Below, piece after piece: positions 7,328-15,549 of a stretch of 40,459 nt of DNA. The notes below the pieces were generated by a model, which worked only from the letters and a program-made list of their open reading frames with translations, did no database searches and was not told the origin of the DNA. Position numbers and translations under genes: made by a program. This DNA comes from Amycolatopsis sp. NBRC 101858 (lineage in GTDB: Bacteria > Actinomycetota > Actinomycetes > Mycobacteriales > Pseudonocardiaceae). Where the stretch lies: assembly GCF_030269325.1 (NCBI RefSeq), contig NZ_BSTD01000004.1:1-40459 (forward strand), read 5' to 3'. The first letter of the stretch is position 1. Each line of letters starts with the position of its first letter.

Positions 7328-8278
7328 CTAGCCGACCGGCGGCAGACCGGCGCGCGCTTCGCCGTACTCCCGCACGATCCCGGCCACGATCTCGGCCGCC
7401 GGAAGCACCTCGTCGACGAGCCCGGCCGACTGGCCCGCCTCGAGCTTGCCTTCCGTCACGTCACCGTGGAGGGCGGCATCGCGAAGAGACGAAGCCTGGA
7501 AAGTCTTACGTCGCAATGACTCCTCCGCGCCGGAAGTCTCCAAGGACAGCATCCGGGCGGTGAAGTCGTTGTCCAGGGCCCGGATGACCCCCAAGCCGTG
7601 GCCGACCGTCCGCGTGCCGTCGACGCCGGCCGCGAGCACGGCCTCCTTGTACGCGGGATGCACCGAAGCCTCCGTGCTGGCCAGGAACCGCGTGCCGAAC
7701 TGGGCGGCACCCGCGCCGAGGGCCAGCACCGCCGCCAAGCCGTAGCCGTCCGCCACCCCGCCCGAAGCGATCAGGGGCAGGGAAACCGCCCGGGAGACCG
7801 CTCGCACCAGCACCGACGTCGCCACCATCGCGGGCGGCGGATGCCCACCGGCCTCGGCGCCGACGACGACCAAGCCGTCGACACCGGCCGAGGCCGCCTT
7901 GAGCGCGTGCGACACCCCGGCCACCACGTGCAGGCACCGCGTCCCGACGTCGTGGAACCGGGCCAGGTACCGGCGCGGCCCGCCCTGGGAAGCGATCAGC
8001 ACCGGGGGCCGGTGCCGCAGGACCAGCTCGATCACCTCGTCGACGCCCTCCCGGTACAGCGGGAGGTTCACCGCCCACGGCCGGTCCGTGCCCGCCGCCA
8101 CCTCCGCCAGCACCCGGTCCAGATCGGGCAGCCGCATCGGGCCCGCCGCCACCACGCCCAGGCCACCCGCGTTCGACACGGCCAGCGGCAGCGCCGAACT
8201 CGACGACGCCCACGACATCCCGGCCTGCACGATCGGCAGGTCGATGCCCAGCAACCGGGTCACCGAAGTGGAAATCAC
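7328..8278 (-). CDS. Nitronate monooxygenase / 2-nitropropane dioxygenase-family flavoenzyme
   Basis: A 316-residue TIM-barrel FMN protein. LLGIDLPIVQAGMSW opens the barrel. GAEAGGHPPP (about residue 137) contains the His expected in the active site of nitronate monooxygenases, and IASGGVADGYGLAAVLALGA is the FMN-phosphate segment. The start is a GTG at 8278 that overlaps the stop of the acyl-CoA ligase (GTGA), so the two are translationally coupled. Members of this fold also include FabK-like enoyl reductases and other FMN oxidases or dehydrogenases. In a CoA-catabolic operon a redox step on a CoA ester is at least as likely as nitronate oxidation. Confidence 0.85.
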   Translation of the reverse strand: MISTSVTRLLGIDLPIVQAGMSWASSSSALPLAVSNAGGLGVVAAGPMRLPDLDRVLAEVAAGTDRPWAVNLPLYREGVDEVIELVLRHRPPVLIASQGGPRRYLARFHDVGTRCLHVVAGVSHALKAASAGVDGLVVVGAEAGGHPPPAMVATSVLVRAVSRAVSLPLIASGGVADGYGLAAVLALGAGAAQFGTRFLASTEASVHPAYKEAVLAAGVDGTRTVGHGLGVIRALDNDFTARMLSLETSGAEESLRRKTFQASSLRDAALHGDVTEGKLEAGQSAGLVDEVLPAAEIVAGIVREYGEARAGLPPVG

Positions 8279-9852
8279 GCCTCCTCCAGCAGGGAACGCG
8301 CGTGCGCGGCCAGCCGGTTCTTCTGCACCTTCGAACTCGCCGTCATCCCGATGCTCTCGAAGCCGTCCACGATCCGCAGGTGCCGCGGCACCTTGAACCC
8401 CGCCATCCGCGCCCGCGCCCACCCCAGCAGCTCGGCCTCGGTGACCTCCGGCGACGTCAGCACGACGAACGCGAACGGCACCTCCACCAGCCGTGCGTCC
8501 GGGACGCCGACGACCGCCGCCTGCCGGACCAGCGGGTGCCGGTGCAGGGTGTCCTCGATGTCGGCGGGCGCGACGTTCTCGCCGCCGACGCGGATGATGT
8601 CCTTCGTGCGGCCGGTGAAGTGGAACCGGCCGGAGGAGTCGAGCAGCCCGACGTCCCCGGTGGACAGCCAGCCGTCGGCGTCGATCGTCTCGGCCGTCTT
8701 CACCGGGTCGTCGAGGTAGCCGGCCATCACGTTCCAGCCGCGCACCAGCACCACGCCCGGCTCGCCCGGACCGCAGTCGCGGTCGGCGTCGAGCGCGCGG
8801 ATCCGCACCTCGACACCGGGCTGCACGGCCATCGCACCGGACGCGCGGATTTCCGCGGGCTCCCACCACGCCGACTGCGCGACGTTCGGCGATGCCTCGG
8901 AAAGGCCGTATCCCGCCACACATTCGTGCGCGCCCAACTCGTCGATGACGCGCCGGATCACGGTCGGCGACGCCGCCACCCACGCGCCGCGCAACGCCAG
9001 CCGGCGCTGCGCGCGCGAAGGGTGGTTGAGCAGCAGCAGAGCGATGGTGTCGTTGCCGGAGAAGTGCGTGCAGCGCTCGGCTTCCAGGAGCCGCAACGCC
9101 TCTTCCGGCTCGAACTTCGGCATCGTCACCAGCGTCGTGGCGTGCTGGGCGGAGGCGAGCACCGACAGCGTGCTGCCTGCCACGTGGAAGAACGGCCGCG
9201 CCGAGTGGAACCGGTCGCCCGGGCGCAGGCCCATCCGCGCGCCGGAGAAGAACGCGTCCGCGCACATGCTGCGGTGGGTGAGCAGGACGCCCTTCGGCCG
9301 CGACGTCGTCCCGGAGGTGTACTGCACGAGCAGTACGTCGTCCGGCGAACCAGCAGGCGGAGGAGCAACCGAATCGGACAAGAACTCGTCCCATGACGAA
9401 GCGAACGAAGGAACGTCGTCCCCGAGCACGACGACCTTCTCCAGCGCAGGAAGGGACTCGACGCCGATCTCCCGCAGCATCGAAGCGAAGTCCACATTGA
9501 GCACCCGGGACGCGACGAACAGCGTCCGCACCTGCGCGTGTTCGAGCGTGTACCGCACTTCGTCGGCCGTGAACCGGGTGTTGACCGGCACGGCGACCGC
9601 GCCCGCCGCCCCGATCGCGTGGAACAGCGCCACCCAGTCCGGGCCGTTGCCGAGGCAGATCCCGACGCGGTCGCCGCGCCCGATGCCGGCGGCGGCCAGC
9701 CCGGCCCGGATCCGCGTGACCCGGGTGGCCAGCTCGCCGTAGGTGACCCGTTCCGTGGCCGTGACGACGGCTTCGACGTCCGCCGCGAGCAGGGCCGCGC
9801 GCGCCAGGACCTCGTGCGTGGTGAGCGGGCAGGCGGTGCGCAGGTCGGTCAT
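8275..9852 (-). CDS. Acyl-CoA ligase, ANL superfamily
   Basis: A 525-residue AMP-forming carboxylate-CoA ligase. The P-loop is LVQYTSGTTSRPKGVLLTH (about residues 170-190), the adenylate motif GYGLSEASPN and STGDVGLLDSSGRFHFTGR follow, and the C-terminal subdomain ends SIGMTASSKVQKNRLAAHA with the A10-type catalytic Lys region. It activates a carboxylic acid for the operon. The residues given do not define which acid. Its stop overlaps the next gene start (GTGA) and its own ATG overlaps the stop of the upstream crotonase (ATGA), so expression is coupled. Confidence 0.9.
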   Translation of the reverse strand: MTDLRTACPLTTHEVLARAALLAADVEAVVTATERVTYGELATRVTRIRAGLAAAGIGRGDRVGICLGNGPDWVALFHAIGAAGAVAVPVNTRFTADEVRYTLEHAQVRTLFVASRVLNVDFASMLREIGVESLPALEKVVVLGDDVPSFASSWDEFLSDSVAPPPAGSPDDVLLVQYTSGTTSRPKGVLLTHRSMCADAFFSGARMGLRPGDRFHSARPFFHVAGSTLSVLASAQHATTLVTMPKFEPEEALRLLEAERCTHFSGNDTIALLLLNHPSRAQRRLALRGAWVAASPTVIRRVIDELGAHECVAGYGLSEASPNVAQSAWWEPAEIRASGAMAVQPGVEVRIRALDADRDCGPGEPGVVLVRGWNVMAGYLDDPVKTAETIDADGWLSTGDVGLLDSSGRFHFTGRTKDIIRVGGENVAPADIEDTLHRHPLVRQAAVVGVPDARLVEVPFAFVVLTSPEVTEAELLGWARARMAGFKVPRHLRIVDGFESIGMTASSKVQKNRLAAHARSLLEEA

Positions 9853-10601
9853 CGCGGGTCTCCGTTCCCGGCGGTGAAGCGGGCGACGCCCTCGCGCCAG
9901 CCGCCGTCGGCGAGGCACTGTTCGATGGCGGCCAGTTCGATGCGGATCCCGCGGTCGAGGTCGGTTTCCGAGCCGAGGTCGACCGCGCGCTTGGTGAGCG
10001 AGATGGCCAGCGGTGGTGCCTTGGCGATGCTCGCGGCGGTCTCGTCCCCGGCCGCGCGCAACTCGTCGGCCGGGACGACGCGGGTGACGATGCCCAGCTC
10101 GGCGGCCTCTTCGGCGGCGAGCGCGCGGTTGGTGAACAGCAGTTCCTTGGCCCGGCGCTTGCCGATGGCGCGCTGCAGGCGCTGGGTCGCGCCGACGGTG
10201 CCCCAGTGCGGCTCGGGGAACCGGAAGACAGTCCCCGAAGCGGCCAGCGCGAAGTCCGCAGCGAGGGCGATTTCGCCGCCCGAGCCGACGACGGCGCCCT
10301 GCACCAGGGCGACGACCGGCACCCGGCACTGCTCGATCGCCGAGTACGCGGCGAAGGAGGCGACGCGGCGGCGACGCACCCAGGCGGCGTCCTTGCCGGT
10401 GCGTTCCTTGAGGTCGGCGCCCGCGCAGAACACCGGCCCGCGCCCGCTCAGCAGCACCACCCGGACGTCGTCTTCGAGGGACTCGAACGCCTCCCGCAGC
10501 TGGTGGCACATCGGCAGGTCGACGGCGTTGCGGGCCTCGGGCCGGGTCAGCTCGACCCGGGCGATCCCGGCCTCGACGGAGACACTCACGCGCTCGGTCA
10601 T
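9849..10601 (-). CDS. Enoyl-CoA hydratase/isomerase family (crotonase), first copy
   Basis: A 250-residue crotonase. The oxyanion-hole strands are seen in FCAGADLKER and GAVVGSGGEIALAADF. Both catalytic glutamates of classical hydratases have counterparts: the Glu of GSGGE and the Glu of FPEPHWGTVG. A hydratase role is therefore credible. The ATG at 10601 overlaps the CoA-transferase stop (ATGA), and the gene stop overlaps the ligase start. It is part of the coupled minus-strand operon 13430-7328. Confidence 0.9.
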   Translation of the reverse strand: MTERVSVSVEAGIARVELTRPEARNAVDLPMCHQLREAFESLEDDVRVVLLSGRGPVFCAGADLKERTGKDAAWVRRRRVASFAAYSAIEQCRVPVVALVQGAVVGSGGEIALAADFALAASGTVFRFPEPHWGTVGATQRLQRAIGKRRAKELLFTNRALAAEEAAELGIVTRVVPADELRAAGDETAASIAKAPPLAISLTKRAVDLGSETDLDRGIRIELAAIEQCLADGGWREGVARFTAGNGDPR

Positions 10602-11788
10602 CGGATCACCCCGTCGGTCCGCAGGTCCTCGATTTCGGCGGCGGCGAGCCCCAGCTCCGCCAGGACGTCGTCGGTGTCGGCGCCGAGCCGGGGCGGCACG
10701 CCCACGCTCAACGGTTCCCCGCCAGTCTCACGCAGGGGCGTCCGCAGCGCCGGGAACGTCCCCTCCGACGGGTGGGTGAACTCGCCGACGACGCCCCGCG
10801 CGACGGCGTGCGGGTCGGCGAGGGCTTCCCGGACCGAGCGGACCGCGCCGACCGGGACGTCGGCCGCGCGCAGCTCCTTCACCAGCGGATCCCGGTCGTG
10901 CTGCGCGATGGCGCCGCGCAGGGCCTTCATCACCCGGGTGCGCTGCTCGACCCGGCCGGAGTTCCCCCGCAGCGCGGGATCCGCGGCGAGGTCGCCGAGC
11001 CCGAGGACCGTGCACAGTGGACCCCAGTGCTGGTCGCTGCCGCTGATGTGCAGCCATTCGCCGTCGCCGGCCTGGAACGCGGCCGACGGCACGCGGCCGG
11101 GGTGCTCGGTGCCGGTCCGCACCGGGTCCTCGCCGAGCGCGAAGAGCCGGGCCGCGTTGAGCGCGTGCAGGCTCAGCTGGACGTCCATCATGGACACGTC
11201 CAGGTGGCGGCCCCGCCCCGACGCCGCGCGCCCGGCCAGCCCGGACAGCACCGCGATGACGACCCAGAGCCCGGACGTCAGGTCCGCCACCGGAATCCCG
11301 GTCTTCGACGGCGGCCCGGCCGGCTCACCGGTCATCGCCATGACGCCGGACAGCGCCTGGAAGACCGTGTCGTAGCCCTTGCGGTCGCGGTCCGGGCCGG
11401 TCTGCCCGAACCCGGTGGCCGACACGTAGACCAGCCCGGGGTTCGCGGCGGCGAGGTCCGCGTACCCGAGGCCGAGGCGGTCCAGGGCGCCGGGGAGGAA
11501 GTTCTCGACGACGACGTCGGCGCGGGCCGCCAGCTTGCGTGCCACCTCCTGGCCGCGCGGGGCCTTGAGGTCGAGCGTGACGGACTTCTTGCCCCGGTTG
11601 AAGGCGAAGAAGTACGCGCTTTCGCCGTGGGGCAGCCGGGGTTCGAAGCCGCGGGTCTCGTCGCCGGATCCCGGCCGCTCGACCTTGATGACGGTGGCAC
11701 CCAGCTCGGCGAGGACCTGGGTCGCCAGGGGAGCGGCGAGGACGCGGGAGAAGTCCAGCACGGTGATGCCGGAGAGCGGGCCGGTCAT
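10598..11788 (-). CDS. CoA-transferase, family III (CaiB/BaiF)
   Basis: A 396-residue class III CoA transferase, which moves CoA between carboxylates by way of an aspartyl-CoA intermediate. The N-terminus GITVLDFSRVLAAPLATQVL is followed by LGATVIKVERP, NRGKKSVTLDLK and GYDTVFQALSGVMAMTGEP. The catalytic Asp is expected in DVSMMDVQLSLHA (about residue 193). The ATG at 11788 overlaps the upstream crotonase stop. An operon with both an ATP-driven CoA ligase and a CoA transferase suggests two acids in one route: the growth substrate, and an intermediate or product that recycles CoA. Confidence 0.9.
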   Translation of the reverse strand: MTGPLSGITVLDFSRVLAAPLATQVLAELGATVIKVERPGSGDETRGFEPRLPHGESAYFFAFNRGKKSVTLDLKAPRGQEVARKLAARADVVVENFLPGALDRLGLGYADLAAANPGLVYVSATGFGQTGPDRDRKGYDTVFQALSGVMAMTGEPAGPPSKTGIPVADLTSGLWVVIAVLSGLAGRAASGRGRHLDVSMMDVQLSLHALNAARLFALGEDPVRTGTEHPGRVPSAAFQAGDGEWLHISGSDQHWGPLCTVLGLGDLAADPALRGNSGRVEQRTRVMKALRGAIAQHDRDPLVKELRAADVPVGAVRSVREALADPHAVARGVVGEFTHPSEGTFPALRTPLRETGGEPLSVGVPPRLGADTDDVLAELGLAAAEIEDLRTDGVIR

Positions 11789-12504
11789 GCGCGGAACCCC
11801 CGCATCAGCGCGTTGACGTCCTGGCCGGCCCGCATCGCGGCGTCCGTCGGCAGGTCGGCGACGCGGTAGAGGAGGTCCTTCGCGGCGGCGATGGCCCGAG
11901 GCTCGACCTTGGCCCACAGCTCGGCGATTTCCAGCGCGGCCGGCAGGATTTCGGAAGGGGCGACGATCCGGTTGATCAGGCCGTGTTCGAAGGCCTCGCC
12001 GGCGGTGAGCAGACGTCCGGTGCTGACCAGTTCGAACGCGAGCTTGCGGCCGAGGTGCTGCACGAGCCCGGTCATCACGAGCGCCGGGACGATGGAGTGC
12101 TTGAGCTCGGGGTAGCCGAACTTCAGGTCGGTGCCGGCGACGACCATGTCCGCGCCGATCGCCAGGCCCGCGCCACCGCCGACCGCGGCCCCGCGCACGG
12201 CCGCCACGACCGGGACACGCAGTTCGCGCGCCTGGACCTGCAGTTTCGCGGTGAGCGCGGCGCGCTCGAGCACGGCGTCGGCGTGCTCGGGCGTCAGGGA
12301 CGAGAACTCGTCGAGGTCGGCGCCCGCGCAGAAGCCTCGGCCGGCACCGGTGAGCACGACCGCGCGGACGTCCCGGTCGGCGTCGGCGGCGGTGAACGCT
12401 TCGCTGAGCGAGCGGGTCAGCGCCGTGTCGAGGGCGTTGAGCTTTTCGGGCCGGTTCAGGGTCAGGACGCGGACGGGTCCGTGGTCCTCGACGATGACGG
12501 TCAC
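11785..12504 (-). CDS. Crotonase-family protein, second copy, one catalytic Glu missing
   Basis: A 239-residue crotonase with the oxyanion segments FCAGADLDEF and GAAVGGGAGLAIGADMVV. The position that holds the first catalytic Glu in hydratases is Gly here (GGGAG instead of GGGxE), while the second Glu remains in GYPELKHSIVPA. Loss of the first Glu is common in crotonase relatives that catalyse isomerisation, hydrolysis or C-C bond chemistry, so plain hydration is doubtful. The start GTG 12504 overlaps the stop of the lyase-like gene (GTGA). Confidence 0.87.
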   Translation of the reverse strand: MTVIVEDHGPVRVLTLNRPEKLNALDTALTRSLSEAFTAADADRDVRAVVLTGAGRGFCAGADLDEFSSLTPEHADAVLERAALTAKLQVQARELRVPVVAAVRGAAVGGGAGLAIGADMVVAGTDLKFGYPELKHSIVPALVMTGLVQHLGRKLAFELVSTGRLLTAGEAFEHGLINRIVAPSEILPAALEIAELWAKVEPRAIAAAKDLLYRVADLPTDAAMRAGQDVNALMRGFRA

Positions 12505-13430
12505 GGGTTCTCCTGGTTCGGGGTCGGGGTGAAGCCGGCGCGGGCCACCATGCTGTGCAGGGGGCGGCCGAGGGCTTCCTCGCAGGCGGCCGAAGCCTTC
12601 GCGAGCAGGTCGAGGTCGAGTCCGGTCACGACGCCCATCGCGTCGAAGAGGCTGACGAGGTCCTCGGTGCAGACGTTGCCGGTGAGCCCGGCGCCGTACC
12701 GGATCGCCGACGGGTGGCCGCCGACGCCGCCCATCGCGGTGTCGAAGTTCCGGCAGCCGGCCTCGAGGGCCGCGACGGCGTTGGCGATCCCGGTGCCGCG
12801 GGTGTTGTGGAAGTGCGCGACCACGGGCGGTCCGGCGTTCAGCCGGGCGAACAACGCGCGCACGGACGCCGGGGTCGCGACGCCGGTCGTGTCGCCGAGG
12901 GTGACCAGGTCGGCGCCGAGGTCGGCGAACCGGGCGACGTCCTCGGCGACCCGGCCGGGGTCGACGGCGCCTTCGAACGGGCAGCCGAACGCCACCGAGA
13001 CGACGCCGACCAGCTTGAACCGGCCGCCGGCCAGCGCGACCATCTCCTCTACCCGCTCCCACTGCCCGGCTCTCGACGTGCGGAGGTTGCGCTCGGTGTG
13101 GCTTTCACTGGCCGAGACCAGCAGGCTCAGCTCGTCGGCGCCGTGGCCGGCGTCGAGGTCGTCGAGGGCGCGCCGCACCGCGTGCGGGTTCGGGCAGGTC
13201 GCCTTGACCGCGACGCCGGGGTGGCGCCGGATCTTCGTCAGGACCTCGGAGGCGTCGGAGAAGCCGGGGACGCGCGCAGGGTGGCTGTAGCTGGTCGCCT
13301 CGATCCGCCGGAACCCCGCGTCCGCGAAGGAGTCCAGCAGCGCGACCTTGGTCGCGGTCGGCACGAACTCCGGTTCGTGCTGCAGCCCGTCGCGGGCGAA
13401 GCACTCGCAGATCGTGACGGCGTCGGGCAT
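12501..13430 (-). CDS. HMG-CoA lyase-like aldolase family protein (catalytic Cys replaced)
   Basis: A 309-residue HMGL-like TIM barrel. CFARDGLQHE (residues ~10-19) carries the Arg-Asp pair that binds the enolate and metal. HFHNTRGTGIANAVAALEAG supplies the two metal-binding His residues, and TAMGGVGGHPSAIRYGAGLT plus GNVCTEDLV corresponds to the flexible signature loop. In HMG-CoA lyases that loop reads GGCP with an essential Cys. Here the Cys is His, and the only nearby Cys sits in NVCTED. It is therefore a retro-aldol or Claisen-type enzyme of changed chemistry. It is the first gene of the operon: ATG 13430 has AGGAGG 7 nt upstream and a MarR-type palindrome 42 bp upstream. Confidence 0.85.
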   Translation of the reverse strand: MPDAVTICECFARDGLQHEPEFVPTATKVALLDSFADAGFRRIEATSYSHPARVPGFSDASEVLTKIRRHPGVAVKATCPNPHAVRRALDDLDAGHGADELSLLVSASESHTERNLRTSRAGQWERVEEMVALAGGRFKLVGVVSVAFGCPFEGAVDPGRVAEDVARFADLGADLVTLGDTTGVATPASVRALFARLNAGPPVVAHFHNTRGTGIANAVAALEAGCRNFDTAMGGVGGHPSAIRYGAGLTGNVCTEDLVSLFDAMGVVTGLDLDLLAKASAACEEALGRPLHSMVARAGFTPTPNQENP

Positions 13431-13471
13431 CGGGCCACCTCCTGTTCGGTGGCTCCAGAACTACGCGGCTC

Positions 13472-13488
13472 TGTTGATAAAGTCAACA
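13472..13488. promoter_or_regulatory. Putative MarR operator upstream of the catabolic operon
   Basis: TGTTGATAAAGTCAACA: outer arms TGTTG / CAACA, extended by A/T. It overlaps the stop codon of the marR gene (13483-13485) and includes a minus-strand TTGACT that could be a -35 box. The same 17-bp layout occurs at 14004. Confidence 0.7.
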
Positions 13489-13983
13489 GTCGACGTCGCC
13501 GGGGTGGGCGCGCTCACGATCCTCGACGGCCAGGGCCAGGTCGGCCAGCTTGTCCAGCGCGCTGCTCAGGGTCGCCGCCTCGGCCGGGGTCAGTGCGGCG
13601 AGGAACTCCGCGTCGCGCTCGTTCGCCGCGGTGATCAGGCCGCGGTAGACGCGCGTGCCCTCGGTGGTGAGGGCGAGCTGGGACGTGCGGCCCGAGCCGG
13701 CCGTCCGGTCCACCAGCCCGCGTTCGGTCAGGCGGCTGACCACCCGGCTCATCTGCGCTTTGTCCAGCCCCGCCCGGCGGGCGAGGCGGTTGAGGGTGAG
13801 GGTGGGGTCGGCGGCGATGAGCGAGATCGCCCGCCATTCGCCGAGGCTGACGTCGAACTCCCGCCGGTAGCGCAGGGCGGCGCTGCGCGACATCGCCGAC
13901 GACGTGCGGGAGAGCCGGTAGGAGAGGAGTCCGGAGATGGGCACCAGGTCTCGGCCGTCCGCGCGTTCCGCCATGCCGGTCAT
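13483..13983 (-). CDS. MarR-family transcriptional regulator
   Basis: A 166-residue winged-helix protein: EWRAISLIAADPTLTLNRLA, RRAGLDKAQMSRVVSRLTER (recognition helix) and GLVDRTAGSGRTSQLALTTEG (wing). The start is uncertain between ATG 13983 and ATG 13974. Neither has a strong ribosome site, and I give the longer. It lies between the transporter (divergent) and the CoA operon (same strand, 52 bp downstream), with a TGTTG-N7-CAACA palindrome in each gap. It probably represses both, and is released by the substrate or its CoA ester as in other aromatic/hydroxycinnamate MarR systems (inference). Confidence 0.87.
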   Translation of the reverse strand: MTGMAERADGRDLVPISGLLSYRLSRTSSAMSRSAALRYRREFDVSLGEWRAISLIAADPTLTLNRLARRAGLDKAQMSRVVSRLTERGLVDRTAGSGRTSQLALTTEGTRVYRGLITAANERDAEFLAALTPAEAATLSSALDKLADLALAVEDRERAHPGDVDC

Positions 13984-14003
13984 CGTAGCCGTTGCCGACC
14001 AGG

Positions 14004-14020
14004 TGTTGACAAACACAACA
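14004..14020. promoter_or_regulatory. Putative MarR operator between marR and transporter
   Basis: TGTTGACAAACACAACA, 17 bp with TGTTG/CAACA arms. A consensus -35 hexamer TTGACA (14006-14011, plus strand) is embedded in it and would be masked by repressor. It matches the site at 13472 in arm sequence and spacing. Confidence 0.7.
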
Positions 14021-14074
14021 CCGGATGCCGAGACTGGCGCCGCACGCCCCGCCTGACGAAGGAGTCGAGTAGCC

Positions 14075-15415
14075 GTGGCCGAACACCCCGCCGTCACCGG
14101 ACGGCCGCCCGCAGTCGGCGACGCCGGCCGCGCGTCCACCTACCGGACCATCGCCCTGCGGGTCATGCCGCTGCTCGTGGTCTGCTACGTCGTCAGCTTC
14201 ATCGACCGGACGAACATCGGCATCGCGCAGCAGGGGCTCAAGCGCGACCTCGGCTTCGGCTCCGCGGTCTACGGGCTCGGTGTCACGCTGTTCTTCGTCG
14301 GGTTCATCCTCTTCGAGGTCCCCAGCAACGCCCTGCTGGCGCGGATCGGCGCCCGCAAGACGCTGGTCCGGATCATGGCGACCTGGGGCGTCGTCACGAT
14401 CGTGACGGTGTTCGTGCGCGACGAAACCACGTTCTACATCGCCCGGTTCCTGCTCGGCGTCGCCGAAGCGGGCTTCTTCCCGGGAGCGCTTTACCTGCTG
14501 TCGCGGTGGTTCCCGTCCGCGCGCCGGACGCGGATGACCGCGGTGTTCTTCATCGGCGTCCCGGTGTCGGGCGTGCTCGGCTCGCTGGTCTCCGGCTGGA
14601 TCATGCACGCGCTCGGCGGCGTCGCCGGCCTGGCCGACTGGCAGTGGCTGTTCCTCATCGAAGGCGTCCCGCCGATCCTGCTCGCCGTGCTGGTGGCGTT
14701 CTTCCTCGTCGACGAGCCGGAGCAGGCGAAGTGGCTGACGCCGGCGCAGAAGGCGGTGGTCCGGGCGGACCTGGAGGCCGAGCGGCAGTCGAAGGAGGAG
14801 CCTGCGGTCCGGCACGGCGGCATGCTGTCGGCGTTGCGCGACCCGAAGGTCTGGATCCTCGGGCTGTGCGCGTGCGGGGCGTACACGCTGGCCAACGCCG
14901 TCTCGTACTGGACGCCGCGGATCATCGCCGAGGCCGGCGTCGGCGACGTGCTGAACCTCGGCTTCTTCTCGGCGATCCCGCCGCTGCTCGGCATCGTCGT
15001 GATGCTGCTGGTCGGCCGCCACTCCGACCGGACGCTGGAACGCCGCTGGCACGCGGCGCTGAGCTGGCTGGTGGCCGCGGCGGCGATGCTGGCCCTGGCG
15101 TTCTCCGGCGGCAGCGTGCTGGTGGTGGTCGTCCTGCTGGCGGTGATGGCGGCGGCGCACTATTCGGGCCTGACGGTGTTCTATTCGATCCCGTCGATCT
15201 ACCTGAGCGAGCGCGCGGCGGCGACGGGGATCGCGGTGGTGACGTCGATGGGCTCGTTCGCGGCGGCGGCGTCCCCGTCGTTGCTGGGCTTCATCCAGGC
15301 GGCGACCGGGAGCCTGTCGCTCGGGCTGGTGATCAGCGCGGGGATCGTGCTGGTGGCGGTGGCCGTGCTGCTGGTGGGCGTGAAGGCGAAGGACCTCAAG
15401 GAGAAGCACCACTAG
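14075..15415 (+). CDS. MFS transporter, anion:cation symporter (ACS) type
   Basis: A 446-residue permease with about 12 predicted membrane segments. The N-terminus LRVMPLLVVCYVVSFIDRTN and IGIAQQGLKRDLGF are the hallmark of the ACS family (tartrate, phthalate, glucarate and hydroxyphenylacetate permeases). GFILFEVPSNALLARIGARK is the MFS loop 2-3 signature, and there is a long cytoplasmic loop in the middle (EAERQSKEEPAVRHGG). The start is GTG 14075 with GAAGGAG about 10 nt upstream. It is divergent from marR with a shared operator, so it likely imports the organic acid degraded by the operon 13430-7328. Confidence 0.9.
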   Translation: MAEHPAVTGRPPAVGDAGRASTYRTIALRVMPLLVVCYVVSFIDRTNIGIAQQGLKRDLGFGSAVYGLGVTLFFVGFILFEVPSNALLARIGARKTLVRIMATWGVVTIVTVFVRDETTFYIARFLLGVAEAGFFPGALYLLSRWFPSARRTRMTAVFFIGVPVSGVLGSLVSGWIMHALGGVAGLADWQWLFLIEGVPPILLAVLVAFFLVDEPEQAKWLTPAQKAVVRADLEAERQSKEEPAVRHGGMLSALRDPKVWILGLCACGAYTLANAVSYWTPRIIAEAGVGDVLNLGFFSAIPPLLGIVVMLLVGRHSDRTLERRWHAALSWLVAAAAMLALAFSGGSVLVVVVLLAVMAAAHYSGLTVFYSIPSIYLSERAAATGIAVVTSMGSFAAAASPSLLGFIQAATGSLSLGLVISAGIVLVAVAVLLVGVKAKDLKEKHH

Positions 15416-15507
15416 GTTGACCGGCGCCGAAGCCGCCGCACACGATCCCGCCAGGCCTCGGGTACGGGACCAGCGGACGCTCGCGGCGGCGTGGCACCCG
15501 CAGGAGC

Positions 15508-15537
15508 CGCTGCCCGCGGCTGCGGCTGCGGGCGGCG
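15508..15537. terminator. Possible hairpin terminator between convergent genes
   Basis: A 10-bp stem (one G-T pair) in the 134-bp gap between the transporter stop and the stop of the convergent sigma factor gene. It is GC-rich with a 10-nt loop and no T-tract. Weak evidence. Confidence 0.4.
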
Positions 15538-15549
15538 CTCGACGCACGG

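Noticed and set aside
7328..8278. Firm annotation as nitronate monooxygenase
   Set aside because: The fold and the GGH motif fit, but FMN enzymes of other activities share them, and the operon is a CoA catabolic one, so only the family is claimed.
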